In this document: in pieces, positions 25,794-35,648 of the stretch
Layout of the letters: each line of letters starts with the position of its first letter
How positions within the stretch are numbered: the stretch's first letter is position 1
Origin: Gammaproteobacteria bacterium
GTDB lineage: Bacteria; Pseudomonadota; Gammaproteobacteria; SZUA-152
Length of the DNA stretch: 41,746 nucleotides
Direction: 5' to 3'
Assembly: GCA_022627515.1 (NCBI GenBank)
Contig: JAKEGK010000173.1
Location: forward strand, 1-41,746
Position numbers and translations under genes: made by a program
Notes under the pieces: generated by a model
Databases searched by the model: none
What the model was told of the DNA's origin: nothing
What the model saw: the letters and a program-made list of their open reading frames with translations, nothing else

Positions 25794-26210
25794 TTATACG
25801 GTGGTTTCGTCTTCCGGCTCAACAAGCTCGTCACTTGCTTCGGATCCGATACCCATTACAGTTTCATCACGCTCTCTGCCCCTGACCTCTTCCTTCGGTT
25901 TAATCAGCGGGGACGGCTCAGTAATAGCCTCTTTGCGGTGCAGAAACATATGGCGAATGACGGCATCGTTGAAACGAAATGCGCTCTTTAATTCTTCCAA
26001 AGTCTGGTTATCACATTCGATGTTCATCAGAATGTAATGGGCTTTGTGAACTTTATTGATAGGATAAGCCAGTTGGCGGCGTCCCCAGTCTTCGAAACGA
26101 TGGATCTTGCCACCGGATGTTTCGATCATGGAACGGTAGCGTTCCACCATACCGGGAACCTGTTCGCTCTGGTCAGGGTGGACCAGAAACACAACTTCGT
26201 AGTGTCTCAC
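25794..26210 (-). CDS. rpsF: 30S ribosomal protein S6 (bS6), GTG start
   Basis: A 138-residue S6 protein. I set the start at GTG 26210, giving (M)[17 protein letters not shown], with GAGGAGC seven bases upstream. The longer in-frame ATG would add nine residues that include the ribosome site itself. The core [23 protein letters not shown] is conserved. The acidic C-terminal tail (EPEDETTV) may be glutamylated by RimK in some species. First gene of rpsF-rpsR-DUF2232-rplI. Confidence 0.97.
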   Translation of the reverse strand: MRHYEVVFLVHPDQSEQVPGMVERYRSMIETSGGKIHRFEDWGRRQLAYPINKVHKAHYILMNIECDNQTLEELKSAFRFNDAVIRHMFLHRKEAITEPSPLIKPKEEVRGRERDETVMGIGSEASDELVEPEDETTV

Positions 26211-26385
26211 GTAGTGCTCCTCAAGGATTATAGCCACCCGCGCTCTGACAGTGTGGCAAGGAGTTGATAATAGGTAGAAAGGCGGCGATTTTACTGCAAT
26301 TTTGCAAATATTGTCCAGATGGTATTGATGCGGGTGAACCGCAATTCCGGGCAGTTAGCCTAACTTATTGTAATACAGTGTGTTA

Positions 26386-27159
26386 TTAGCCATTTTCACT
26401 TCTTTCATGTATTGCCTTATGGGCGCGCTGGCGCAACACTTCGTAGAGGCAAACTCCCGCCGCAACCGAAACATTAAGACTTTCGACCGAACCCCGCATA
26501 GGTAATTGCACCAGATAATCACATTTCTCCTTCGTCAGGCGGCGCATGCCCGTACCTTCAGCCCCCAGCACAATGCCAATAGGGCCGGTGAGATTAAGCT
26601 CGTACAGGCTTTGCGTGGCGGCGCCATCCGTGCCAACGAACCAGACGCCGACTTCCTGCAGGTGAAACATGGTCCGGCTGAGATTGGTCACACTGACCAC
26701 CGGCACGGTGTAGGCCGCGCCGCTGGCAACTTTGACCACAGTCGAGGTAACGGACACGGAACGGTCTTTGGGAATAATCACGGCGTCGGCTCCCACAGCA
26801 TCGGCCGTGCGCAAACAAGCGCCCAGGTTATGCGGGTCCTGCACACCATCCAGCACCAGTAACAACAATGGATGATCAGGCTCTTCAAGCAATCCATCCA
26901 GAAATTCCTCGCGATGCGGCTGGGGCAAGTCACACAACGCGGCGATTCCCTGATGATTCGCATTACCCGCCTGCTTATCCAGTTCATCACGCTGACTCAG
27001 GGTGATCCGCACGCCACTTTGTTTGGCCAGTTGCACTAATTCCTGCATGCGCTTGTCCTGGCGTTTTTTGTCGACAAAAAGCTCCTTGACGCTGCCGGGA
27101 TTGGCTTTGAGCAGGGCGGTGACCGCGTGCAGGCCGAAGATGCGTTGTGCATTGCTCAT
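26386..27159 (-). CDS. rlmB: 23S rRNA (guanosine-2251-2'-O)-methyltransferase RlmB
   Basis: A 257-residue SPOUT methyltransferase modifying G2251 of 23S rRNA. The N-terminal substrate-binding domain begins QRIFGLHAVTALL. The trefoil-knot domain shows the three SpoU motifs: DPHNLGACLRTADAVGAD, IVLGAEGTGMRRLT and LPMRGSVESLNVSVAAGV. It lies 97 bases downstream of rnr, the usual rnr-rlmB pairing. Confidence 0.97.
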   Translation of the reverse strand: MSNAQRIFGLHAVTALLKANPGSVKELFVDKKRQDKRMQELVQLAKQSGVRITLSQRDELDKQAGNANHQGIAALCDLPQPHREEFLDGLLEEPDHPLLLLVLDGVQDPHNLGACLRTADAVGADAVIIPKDRSVSVTSTVVKVASGAAYTVPVVSVTNLSRTMFHLQEVGVWFVGTDGAATQSLYELNLTGPIGIVLGAEGTGMRRLTKEKCDYLVQLPMRGSVESLNVSVAAGVCLYEVLRQRAHKAIHERSENG

Positions 27160-27256
27160 GGTTGTCTGGATCGACTATTTGATAACTGCTGGAATAAGAT
27201 CTTGATTAGGCTCCTGCGCCCCGCTGGAGGAACAACTTAATAAAAACGGCTCCATA

Positions 27257-29647
27257 CTACCGGATCCGTTTTTTTCTCCGAAGTTGCCGCTTCGATGTTT
27301 TTGGGGCTGTCTTTTTACTCTTGCGCTGCCCGGCGCCTGCTTTGGTCTTTCTGGAAGGCCGGGATTTTTCCTGCGCGTGTGGTTTTTCCGGCGCGGTTTT
27401 TCCGGGCTTGCGGGCTTCGTGCTTTGATTTGCCGCGTTGCTTTGCGCCTCGATGTTTCTTGCCGCCCTGTTCGTCGTATTTATTGGCAAGATCAAAATCA
27501 ATGCGTTTTTCGTCTAGATCCACCCTGACGACCCGGACATTGACCTTATCCGCCAGGCTATACACCTGGCGGGTGCGCTCGCCAACCAGGCAGTGCTTGA
27601 CCGGATCAAAATGATAATAATCATTACTGAGTGATGTGACATGAATCAGGCCTTCGACGTAGATGCCCTGCAGCTCCACGAACAGGCCAAAACTGGTGAC
27701 GCCGGAAATAATACCATCGAAGCACTCGCCGACTTTATCCATCATGTATTCGCATTTCAGCCAGGCTTCCACGTCGCGGGTGGCTTCGTCGGCGCGGCGT
27801 TCGGTCATGGAGCATTGCTCTCCCAGGCGCGCCATATCCTCCACGCTGTAATCAAAGTCATCCGCGGTCCCGCCCTTCAGCAGATGCGCAATAGCGCGGT
27901 GCACGAGCAAGTCGGGGTAGCGGCGAATGGGCGAGGTAAAATGGGCATACTGGGTTAACGCCAGTCCAAAATGGCCGATATTGTCCGGGCTATACACCGC
28001 CTGTTTCATGCTGCGCAACAGTACGGTTTGTATCAGATGCGATTCCGGGCGGTCGCCAACCTGACTCAGTACATGGGCGTAATGCGCGGCTTCAGGACGA
28101 GCCCCGCCTTCAAGTTTCAGTCCGAACGACTTGAGGAATTCCCGCAAATCGGCCAGCTTGTCAGCGTCCGGCAGTTCGTGCACGCGATACAGGGTTGGCA
28201 TGGTGTGTTTGTCGAGGTATCTGGCCGCGCAGATGTTGGCGGTGATCATGCATTCCTCGATGAGCTTGTGCGCGACATTGCGGCTCAGCGGCACAATGCT
28301 CTGAATTTTTTTCTGCGGTCCGAACTTGATCACGGTTTCCGTGGTTTCAAATTCTATCGTGCCGCGTTTGATGCGCTGCTTTGCAAACACGTGGTAAAGC
28401 TGATGCAGATTTTCCAAATGCGGCAACAACTCCGCAAACCGTTGACACAGTACCTCGTCGCCCTCGAGCATGGCCGCGACGTCATCGTAAATCATGCGCG
28501 CATGGGATTTCATCACCGCGCTATAGAAACGATAGGACTTTATTGCGCCTGACGCGCTGACATTCATGTCGCAAACCATGCACAGGCGTTCGACGCCCGG
28601 ATTTATGGAACACAGTCCGTTGGACAGCAGTTCCGGCAACATCGGAATGACACGGCCGGGAAAATACACGGAATTACCCCGCTCCTGCGCCGACTGATCC
28701 AGCGCGCTAGCCGGGCCGACGTAATGGGATACATCCGCAATGGCAACGATCAAACGCCAGTCTTTGCCGTTGCGTTCACAATACACCGCGTCGTCAAAGT
28801 CCCTGGCATCGGGTCCGTCAATGGTTACCAGCGGCAGGCGCCGGATATCTTCCCGTCCTTCGGTATCTGCACGGCTGACTTCTTCGGAATAGGACTGGAT
28901 TTCCTCATCAACCTCGGCCGGCCATCGATGCGGCAGTTCATGGGCGCGGATAGCAACATCAATTTCCATTCCTGGCGCCATGTGCTCACCCAATACTTCG
29001 ATGACACGCCCTAATGGCTGGCGGCGCTTGGTGGGCTGTTCGATCAGTTCGACCACAACAATTTGGCCTTCCTGCGCCTGGCCCTGATATTCCGCAGGTA
29101 CGGCGATGTCGTGCGTAATGCGTTTGTTGTCCGGAATGATGAAGCCGATGCCGGACTCGCGGAAAAACCGCCCCACCACACTATGCGTATTGCGTTGCAG
29201 AATTTCCACAATAGCGCCTTCACGGCGGCCGCGCCGGTCGATGCCCGACACCCTGGCCACCACCCGGTCGCCATGAATCACGGCGCGCATTTGCCGGGCG
29301 GACAGGAATAAATCATCGCTGCTGTCATCGGGAACCAGAAAACCATAACCATCGGGATGTGCGGAGACATAACCGCGCACCAGGTCCATCTTTTCCACCA
29401 GCCCATAACCCTCGCGGCGGTTACGGATCACCTGGCCGTCGCGCTCCATGGCCCTGAGCCGCCGCTGCAGCGCGTCGATATCCTGCTCCTCGCGAAAATC
29501 AAGAATGCCGGCAAGTTCCTGCCAGGTTAGCGGCTCACCCTTCTCCGCCAGGATCTCCATAATGTATTCCCGGCTTGCAATGGGCCTTACATATTTTCGC
29601 GCCTCGCGATCGGCAAATTCATCTGCTTTGTGGTGGGGTTTATCCAT
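27257..29647 (-). CDS. rnr: Ribonuclease R
   Basis: An exoribonuclease degrading structured RNA 3' to 5'. Start 29647 (MDKPHHKADEFADREARKY, 796 residues) agrees with family N-termini; an in-frame ATG at 29689 would add 14 residues, and neither has a strong ribosome site. Domains in order: helix-turn-helix (~20-85), cold-shock domains, the RNB catalytic domain with DGPDARDFDDAVY (Asp cluster), an S1 domain (GVTSFGLFVELQGIYVEGL) and a lysine/arginine-rich tail. The basic tail is typical of RNase R and aids duplex unwinding. Confidence 0.97.
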   Translation of the reverse strand: MDKPHHKADEFADREARKYVRPIASREYIMEILAEKGEPLTWQELAGILDFREEQDIDALQRRLRAMERDGQVIRNRREGYGLVEKMDLVRGYVSAHPDGYGFLVPDDSSDDLFLSARQMRAVIHGDRVVARVSGIDRRGRREGAIVEILQRNTHSVVGRFFRESGIGFIIPDNKRITHDIAVPAEYQGQAQEGQIVVVELIEQPTKRRQPLGRVIEVLGEHMAPGMEIDVAIRAHELPHRWPAEVDEEIQSYSEEVSRADTEGREDIRRLPLVTIDGPDARDFDDAVYCERNGKDWRLIVAIADVSHYVGPASALDQSAQERGNSVYFPGRVIPMLPELLSNGLCSINPGVERLCMVCDMNVSASGAIKSYRFYSAVMKSHARMIYDDVAAMLEGDEVLCQRFAELLPHLENLHQLYHVFAKQRIKRGTIEFETTETVIKFGPQKKIQSIVPLSRNVAHKLIEECMITANICAARYLDKHTMPTLYRVHELPDADKLADLREFLKSFGLKLEGGARPEAAHYAHVLSQVGDRPESHLIQTVLLRSMKQAVYSPDNIGHFGLALTQYAHFTSPIRRYPDLLVHRAIAHLLKGGTADDFDYSVEDMARLGEQCSMTERRADEATRDVEAWLKCEYMMDKVGECFDGIISGVTSFGLFVELQGIYVEGLIHVTSLSNDYYHFDPVKHCLVGERTRQVYSLADKVNVRVVRVDLDEKRIDFDLANKYDEQGGKKHRGAKQRGKSKHEARKPGKTAPEKPHAQEKSRPSRKTKAGAGQRKSKKTAPKTSKRQLRRKKRIR

Positions 29648-29866
29648 AATTTTTATTAGTGGCACAGGTGCTGTAAACTCGATTGACATGGCGTATATGG
29701 CAATGTCGTTAATAGTCTGAATAATATTTCACCGTTATATCCATTGACAGGACAGTCCACGGTGGGTACAGTTGCCGCCGATTATACAAATTGCGGTACG
29801 GTAGTGACAGCGGACCAAGGAATCTACACAATTATAGTTGGTTAATAGATAGTTAGCCGTTGTTGC

Positions 29867-29892
29867 TGATCAAATGTTATTGATCAAATGTT
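29867..29892. repeat. Two direct repeats TGATCAAATGTT, 14-base period
   Basis: Identical 12-mers at 29867-29878 and 29881-29892, about 65 bases before tRNA-Leu, each containing the palindrome TGATCA. They could bind a regulator of tRNA or rnr transcription, but no function is known. Confidence 0.5.
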
Positions 29893-29955
29893 CCTGGTTA
29901 AAAGTTGTTAAATCCGGTAACCGCCGTTTGCTGTTAGTCGCTCATTTGTTTTAAT

Positions 29956-30042
29956 GCCGAGGTGGCGAAATTGGTAGACGCACTAGCTTCAGGTGCTAGC
30001 GGGGGAAACCCCATGGAGGTTCAAGTCCTCTCCTCGGCACCA
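29956..30042 (+). tRNA. tRNA-Leu (anticodon CAG)
   Basis: An 87-base class II tRNA with encoded CCA. Acceptor GCCGAGG pairs with CCTCGGC, and the anticodon stem is CTAGC/GCTAG with loop TTCAGGT (CAG, reading CUG). The long variable arm GGGGG..CCCC and T-loop TTCAAGT confirm leucine class II. Its 3' 23 bases are repeated with one mismatch at 36849-36871, marking it as the insertion site of a mobile element. Confidence 0.98.
30020..30042. repeat. attL-like copy: 3' end of tRNA-Leu
   Basis: The stretch from the T-loop through CCA (TTCAAGTCCTCT-c-CTCGGCACCA) is repeated at 36849-36871 with a single C-to-T difference. Tyrosine-recombinase elements typically regenerate the tRNA end in this way. 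Confidence 0.8.
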
Positions 30043-30209
30043 ACTCATTCTAACCTTAACACCTTAACAGGTCAGCTTGGATCACACAAGCATTTGTTCT
30101 GAAAGCGTTTTTTCCCAATCTGACGCTCCATTCATCTTGTCTTACATTGTCGGGCGTGGTCCCTAAAATATAGCGCGAATAGAGCATGGGTGGAGCGCGC
30201 TTCTGACCC

Positions 30210-30500
30210 TCATTTGACAGACAAGAAAGCTTTCGCCCAACTTTGCCCTACAGTTGGTCCGTTAGAACAGATCAGATTGCGGTAAATCGCGAAGCGCGTT
30301 CCCTGCGTCAATGCTTCGGCAGGATGCTGCACAATCCCGAATGTTACCCGGCTCACCATGAGGGCGGTCACGGCGATCAGGCTCGCGCCGCTCCCAAGCA
30401 ACACCCCGCCCGGAGTATAACTCGCCAAGGGATGCACTGCCGCGATACTTCCGACGGATGCGTCAATCAAGGTATCCAGTGCATCATTACCGCCGAATAG
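30210..30500 (-). pseudogene. Permease fragment (possibly COG0701-like)
   Basis: A frame open from about 30500 with hydrophobic, glycine-rich sequence: IAAYLFGGND, then SIAAVHPLASYTPGGVLLGSG, VTALMVSRVTFGIVQHPAEAL and GTRFAIYRNLI. The pattern of a short glycine-rich turn followed by VxxVTALxVSxxTxGIVQxPAE resembles the C-terminal half of predicted permeases (COG0701/ArsP group), from memory. No start codon with a ribosome site and no N-terminal half are visible, so it is a decayed remnant. Family assignment is tentative. Confidence 0.35.
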
Positions 30501-30745
30501 ATACGCCGCTATCCGTTGCGGAAACAGGGTGACTGGCCAGTAACAGCATGCCAGTGATGACAGGCAACGGATTGACGAATGTTCGCGCTGTCATCTTCAG
30601 GCTTTGTTTCAAGCGACGTTTCGGCATAGGTCAAACCCGCCGAGCTTGATCCTGGACAATAATCGTTGGCGAGAAAGATAGCACAATGATGCTTGTCTTC
30701 GGCACTTTCGTCGGCGGTGCAATTCTCACGAAACGAACAAGGGAC

Positions 30746-31582
30746 ATGTATGCCATGCATGTGTACAAAAATATCGTGCTCACCCTGCTTTACGGATGGG
30801 CTCTGTTCATGACACAAGCTACTGTTGCCGTGAGTGGAACGGAGAAGGATCAACCGGTTCGGCTTCGACTCCATATCGTATTCAATAACGTGCCCTATAA
30901 GGCGGGTTTGGCAACCAGCTGGGGCTTTGCCTGCCTGATCGACGGCCTGGAAAAAACCGTACTGTTCGACACAGGCGGCGATGGCGATATTTTGCTCTCG
31001 AACATGCAACGGCTCGGTCTTGACGTTGGAGCGGTTGATGCTGTCGTGTTGTCACATATCCACGGTGACCACACCGGCGGACTGGACACCTTTCTGGCGC
31101 GCAATCCTGATGTCACAGTATATATGCCCGCATCGTTTCCGGCATCGTTCCAGCAGGAAGTGAAACGCATGGGCGCCGCGATTGAAACCGTGGCCGGGCC
31201 GCGGCAACTGATGAAAAGCGTTCATTCAACTGGCGAGATGAACCACGGTATCAGGGAGCAAGCCCTGATTGTGGACACACCGCGCGGGTTGGTCGTGATC
31301 ACGGGCTGCGCGCATCCCAACGTCGCTGATATGGCGGAACAGGCCAAGACCTAACTTAACAGGAACATCTATCTGCTGATGGGCGGATTTCACCTCGGCG
31401 CCAGGAGCGATAGCGATATTCGCGCGATTATCCAGCGGCTCAATACACTGGGTGTCGAAAAGGTCGCGCCCAGTCATTGCACCGGTGACAATGCAATCCG
31501 CCTGTTTCGCGAAGCCTGGGAAAATGACTTTATTGAGGGCGGTCTGGGCGCCGTCATTGAAGTCACGCATACGGCGAATTGA
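30746..31582 (+). pseudogene. MBL-fold hydrolase (COG1237-like) with in-frame stop
   Basis: A metallo-beta-lactamase-fold protein with an N-terminal signal-like segment and metal ligands in HIHGDHTGG, later GCAHPN and, after the break, GGFHLG and PSHCTGDNA. TAA at 31352 interrupts an otherwise continuous frame: MAEQAKT-stop-LNRNIYLLMGGFHL. A CAA-to-TAA change would explain it. Without the stop the protein would be about 278 residues, normal for the COG1237 (DHPP-synthase-like) group. The downstream piece retains protein-like sequence to 31582. The start could be 30746 or 30755. Confidence 0.8.
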
Positions 31583-31643
31583 ATCTATGAAGGTGCAACA
31601 GCACATGGGGTCGAGACAACAGGTTCGCAATGGAGCGTGCACA

Positions 31644-32729
31644 ATGACAGAGGCAGACTATACAGGGTGTGCCATTCGAACCATGGTCACACGTTCGGTT
31701 TTGTTGATATCCGCGCTGTTAACACTGTTAGTAATAGCGGCCTCCGCCGACGGGAAGGAGCCAACGGCTGCGGCGCGTAGTGAGCCACACCTGACGCCAA
31801 TGAAAATTGAATATCCCAGGTATTTTCCGAATCTCTCGCTACCTCCCGGTTATAAAATGACGGAGGAAGGTGTGGCATTGGGCCAGAAGCTCTATTACGA
31901 CAAGATGCTGTCACAGGGCGGACCGCTTGATGGCAATGCCTGCGCCACGTGCCATATGCAGGAATCCGGGTTTGCCAAAACCGGTCCCAAGGACCCACCG
32001 GTTATGCCTCACGTGAACTTGGGCTGGCTCCAGGCGTTTCTCTGGGATGGTCACAAGGAAGGCACGCTCGAAGAAGTCATGGAGTTTGAAGTCAAGGACT
32101 TTTTCAAGACTGATCTTGCGCTGTTTCGAAATGATAAAAAATACACGCGGGCCTTCAAGACAGTTTATGGCGATGACAGTATTACCTACCAGCGCATGGG
32201 GGAAATGCTTGCGATGTTTCTGCGCACGGTCAACAGCTTTGATTCACCCGTGGACAAGTATCTGAGGGGAGAAGAAGTGGCCTTGAGTGAATCGGAGCTG
32301 CGGGGATTTCACATCTACAATTCCGCAGCGGGTTATTGCTTTCCCTGTCACAGGCTCGGCTTGTTTACCGATAAATTGTTTCATAATAACGGCCTTAACG
32401 CGGAATTCAGCGGTTATGACAGAGGACACTACAACGTAACGGGTGACCGGAAGGATATGGGCGCATTCCGCACACCCACTTTGCGCAATGTGGCGCTGCG
32501 CGGTCCCTATATGCACGATGGCCGGTTCGCTACCCTGGAGGAAGTGGTGGAGTTCTATGACTCGGGCGTGCCACATTCGCCCGCGCTTGACCCTCTCATG
32601 ATCCGGCCCCGCAAGGGAATCCAGCTGAATCTCACCGGGCAACAAAAGACCGACCTGGTCAACTTTATGAAGGCCTTGACGGATACCTCCTTCATCAGCA
32701 ATCCCAAGCTTTCCGAACCAGCGGAGTAA
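31644..32729 (+). CDS. Di-heme cytochrome c peroxidase, MauG/CcpA family
   Basis: A 361-residue periplasmic di-heme protein. Start 31644 has GGAG eight bases upstream; ATG 31683 would give a shorter signal peptide. The secretion signal (VLLISALLTLLVIAASA) is followed by two c-type heme sites, ACATCH at about residue 107 and CFPCH at about 233. The family stretch is GAFRTPTLRNVALRGPYMHDGRFATLEEVVEFYDSG. Such proteins reduce hydrogen peroxide or, as in MauG, oxidise partner proteins. It follows the broken MBL gene and runs straight into an aminotransferase stub seven bases later. Confidence 0.93.
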   Translation: MTEADYTGCAIRTMVTRSVLLISALLTLLVIAASADGKEPTAAARSEPHLTPMKIEYPRYFPNLSLPPGYKMTEEGVALGQKLYYDKMLSQGGPLDGNACATCHMQESGFAKTGPKDPPVMPHVNLGWLQAFLWDGHKEGTLEEVMEFEVKDFFKTDLALFRNDKKYTRAFKTVYGDDSITYQRMGEMLAMFLRTVNSFDSPVDKYLRGEEVALSESELRGFHIYNSAAGYCFPCHRLGLFTDKLFHNNGLNAEFSGYDRGHYNVTGDRKDMGAFRTPTLRNVALRGPYMHDGRFATLEEVVEFYDSGVPHSPALDPLMIRPRKGIQLNLTGQQKTDLVNFMKALTDTSFISNPKLSEPAE

Positions 32730-32736
32730 ATGGCGT

Positions 32737-32895
32737 ATGACCTCGATACTGGAAAAAGGCGGCGGCACGTTCGAAGGCATCAAGCTGCTGCTGTGCGAAA
32801 ACCCCCTGCCGCCTATCGATGAGGCGATTGCCGCCGCGCAGGCCGAGGTGCCGCGAAGTAACTCCTTGTCTGGATCTACACACACCAAGGGCTAG
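32737..32895 (+). pseudogene. Aminotransferase N-terminal stub, copy 1
   Basis: A 52-codon frame whose first ~41 residues (MTSILEKGGGTFEG... to AQAEVP) match the start of the longer stub at 35913, about 80-85% at DNA level. It then diverges into unrelated sequence and stops. It starts seven bases after the peroxidase gene with a GGAG site. The intact family member would be a ~350-residue PLP (HisC-like) aminotransferase, so nearly 90% is missing, including the PLP lysine. Confidence 0.75.
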
Positions 32896-33106
32896 AGTGA
32901 ATCTCCGCCGTTCTTGTCTCCCCTACAATCTTTCGCTCATGTTATTTGAATTTTTCTAATTTAATAAATAGCGTATCGGTATTATCTTTTTAAGCGTTAC
33001 TGCGAAAATAACCCGATTAAGTTTATTGTTTTTTAACCGATAATTGAACTATCCAAATTAAGAAAAAAACCATCGTAATTCGGGTAATAACGTCCAAGGA
33101 TCACAC

Positions 33107-33496
33107 ATGAGCGAACGCAGCTACCGTCTTGTTCTGGGATCAACGCTACTGATTCTCATATATGTAAACTATCCCCCCTTGTACTACGCATATATTGGTT
33201 TGTTGTTTTTTGAAGGCATCACCAACTGGCGGATACCCATTCTTATAAACAGGTTACGTTTTGGGCAGGACCATATTATCGGCCGCCCGGCGCTTGCATG
33301 TTCAGCGTCGGCGCTTAATTTTGAAGCCGAACGCGCTATGCGAATAGTATTTGGGCTTATTCTTATACCGGCCATCTTCTTTCTGCCAAAAGACCTGTGG
33401 TTTATTAACTGGATCATCGCATCATTCCTGACGCTGGCAGGACTTGTAAATTTTTGCCCCACGGTCGTAACGCTCCGCTTTTTAGGTTTTAAATAA
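33107..33496 (+). CDS. Small membrane protein, DUF2892-like C-terminus
   Basis: A 129-residue protein with three or four hydrophobic segments (residues ~9-35, ~80-97, ~100-118) and an NFCPTVVTLRFLGFK end reminiscent of the GWCP..YxxL end of DUF2892 proteins. It begins 13 bases before the histidine kinase gene's region and is probably co-transcribed with it, so it may be the membrane partner or sensor accessory. Ribosome site is weak. Function is unknown. Confidence 0.75.
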   Translation: MSERSYRLVLGSTLLILIYVNYPPLYYAYIGLLFFEGITNWRIPILINRLRFGQDHIIGRPALACSASALNFEAERAMRIVFGLILIPAIFFLPKDLWFINWIIASFLTLAGLVNFCPTVVTLRFLGFK

Positions 33497-33509
33497 ATGC
33501 CATATTTTT

Positions 33510-34976
33510 ATGAAAGCAGAACCGCATGTTTTAAGCGATGATTGGAAGCGAAACTGGCAGCAAAGTATTGCTGTTCGCATTTCAGCTCTCGCCTTATGGG
33601 TCGTCCTGCCGATTACCCTTGGCATAACCTTTTACTTCATCGGCAACCTGGATCAAGACCTGGAAAAACAGTTTTTGAGAAACGCTGATATTTTAGCATT
33701 TCAGTTGCAGAGCTACTTTGAAGAAAACTCCTTTGCGCAAAACGCAACTTTAAACTCAACTGTAAAACGGCTGGCGGATGAGCTTGAATTTTCCAGCGTG
33801 AAAATATCTTATGGAGAAAATGAATGGGAGTTTGGACCCGCAGACGCGAATGCAAAAATCATTAGACGCGAAATAAAAGTACCAGCCGGTCGTGCCAACG
33901 AATATTCAACTATCAAGGTGTATGCGTATTATCCCAAGATGGACGAATTGATAATAAAAAAACGTAATCATGTCCTTTTTCCCGTTGTTATTGGTGTGAT
34001 AATTTTTGGCGGTTTTCTTATTTGGGCCATTCGCACCATGGTGCACCGGCCACTTGAAAACATTGTTGATGCTACCCGGGCAATTTCAGACGGGGTTACC
34101 GATCTACGCCTGGATACCAGCAGACAGGATGAGTTTGGGTACATTGCAAGATTCTTCAACCAGATGCTTGACCAACTTATGGAACAACAGCAGCAATTGA
34201 AATATGCCGTTACCGAGGCAAAAAATGCCAACGACGCCAAATCGTCGTTTTTGGCCAATATGTCCCACGAGCTAAGAACGCCTTTGAACGCAATCATCGG
34301 TTATGCGGACCTGCTGGTCGATCAGGCTACGGACCTTCAACAACTGGAATACGTTTCTGACCTTCATAAAATTCGCACTGCCGGTGACTACTTGCTGGAC
34401 CTTATTAACAACGTACTGGACATTTCAAAGATTGAAGCCGGCAAAATGGAAATTTATTACGAAAATGTCAACGTCGAAACCATGATTGGCGATATCGCAA
34501 CAACCATGATTCCCCAGGTCGAGAAAAACAAAAACGAACTGGTGGTTGAAGTCGACGGGAATCTGGGACAAATAATAACTGACTATACCAAGCTACGGCA
34601 GATCATTTTTAATTTGATGTCCAATGCCTGTAAATTTACCGAGCATGGTAGAATTGCGCTGCGCGTCTACAGATATACCTATAAAACAAAAGAGCAAATT
34701 ATCATTGAAGTCGAAGACACCGGCACAGGAATGTCGCGTGAATGCCTGTGTGGTCTATTCGAGCCTTTTGTGCGGGGCCGAAACTCCACCACACTCAAGA
34801 TTTCCGGCACCGGGCTGGGTTTGGCGATCAGCCGGCATTTTTGCAATTTGATGGGCGGAGAAATCTCCGTTGATAGTACCGTTGGTATTGGTACTGTGTT
34901 TAAGATCCACCTCCCTTACCGCAAGGCCAAAGAAGAAGCGGATTCGCTGCGAGCCGCATCGGCATGCTCTAAATAA
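33510..34976 (+). CDS. Membrane sensor histidine kinase with HAMP domain
   Basis: A 488-residue kinase: transmembrane segment at ~25-45, periplasmic domain ~46-150, second transmembrane segment ~153-173, HAMP (~175-230), coiled coil, HisKA with SHELRTPLNAIIGYADLL (~250) and HATPase_c with N-box NLMSNACKF, G1 DTGTGMS and G2 GTGLGLAI. No receiver domain or response-regulator gene is adjacent. It lies 13 bases after the small membrane protein gene and is apparently intact inside the island. Input signal is unknown. Confidence 0.92.
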   Translation: MKAEPHVLSDDWKRNWQQSIAVRISALALWVVLPITLGITFYFIGNLDQDLEKQFLRNADILAFQLQSYFEENSFAQNATLNSTVKRLADELEFSSVKISYGENEWEFGPADANAKIIRREIKVPAGRANEYSTIKVYAYYPKMDELIIKKRNHVLFPVVIGVIIFGGFLIWAIRTMVHRPLENIVDATRAISDGVTDLRLDTSRQDEFGYIARFFNQMLDQLMEQQQQLKYAVTEAKNANDAKSSFLANMSHELRTPLNAIIGYADLLVDQATDLQQLEYVSDLHKIRTAGDYLLDLINNVLDISKIEAGKMEIYYENVNVETMIGDIATTMIPQVEKNKNELVVEVDGNLGQIITDYTKLRQIIFNLMSNACKFTEHGRIALRVYRYTYKTKEQIIIEVEDTGTGMSRECLCGLFEPFVRGRNSTTLKISGTGLGLAISRHFCNLMGGEISVDSTVGIGTVFKIHLPYRKAKEEADSLRAASACSK

Positions 34977-35648
34977 CCTTCCTTTCTCTTGTTAATAAAA
35001 GAATGTTTGTAACGGAATCATTTGTCTGCGTGCCGCCAAGAGCGCGCGCCGTCGACAGTGGTCGATGGCATAGCGCCAATCAGATCCCTGGTTTCACCAA
35101 GCCTCTTAGCTGGTTCATTCTTCCTTCGTAACCGTCGGTGAAAAAGCATCTCCGGTTTCAGCGTCCATTGGCGTTGGGTTGTTTGCTCGATATGCTGTTT
35201 ATCGGTATGTGTCAAAGAATAAGTGTCAGGTCTTGCGTTGCCCTAATATTAGGGACTGTTGTTCACTGACCCCGGTTTTCCATTTTTTTTTTGCCTTTCA
35301 TGACCTGCCTCAATTCAATTTTGGTATAACCGCATAGACTGGAGACACGGAAAGAATCATAGGGCGGAAAATCGCGTATTGCCGCGCAGCAAACCGGTCA
35401 AGCGAGGATACCATGCATGCACACATCACGCGAATGCTTACCGCATATATATAAAATAGTATGGACGCTATTCATGATCCCTCACGCCAGCGCAGAGAGT
35501 GACATGCAACCACGGCAGCAGGAACAACATCGCCTTTTTGTGGTGTTCAATAACCTGTGTGGTGGTCAAACGCTAGCGTGATCACCTTCATGCGTCGCGT
35601 TGGCGCGAAAGCAGTACGCAGGCAAGGACAGGACGGAAGATTTGAGCC
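34977..35648. other. 672 bases of island DNA without a recognised gene
   Basis: Short frames occur on both strands but none has a ribosome site and a recognisable product. The stretch around 35018-35225 (-) reads as a fragmentary basic protein followed by sequence resembling a decayed terminus. It looks like deteriorated coding DNA. A T-rich run lies near 35283-35294. Confidence 0.4.

Noticed and set aside
26216-26255. TATAAT before rpsF as its promoter
   Set aside because: The implied start would fall within the ribosome site, and the TTGCCA upstream is 21 bases away.
27971-28552. 193-codon open frame on the + strand
   Set aside because: Antisense to the rnr catalytic domain and without similarity to any family.
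30509-31009. 166-codon frame on the - strand
   Set aside because: Antisense to the MBL-fold gene and its leader; no recognisable domain.
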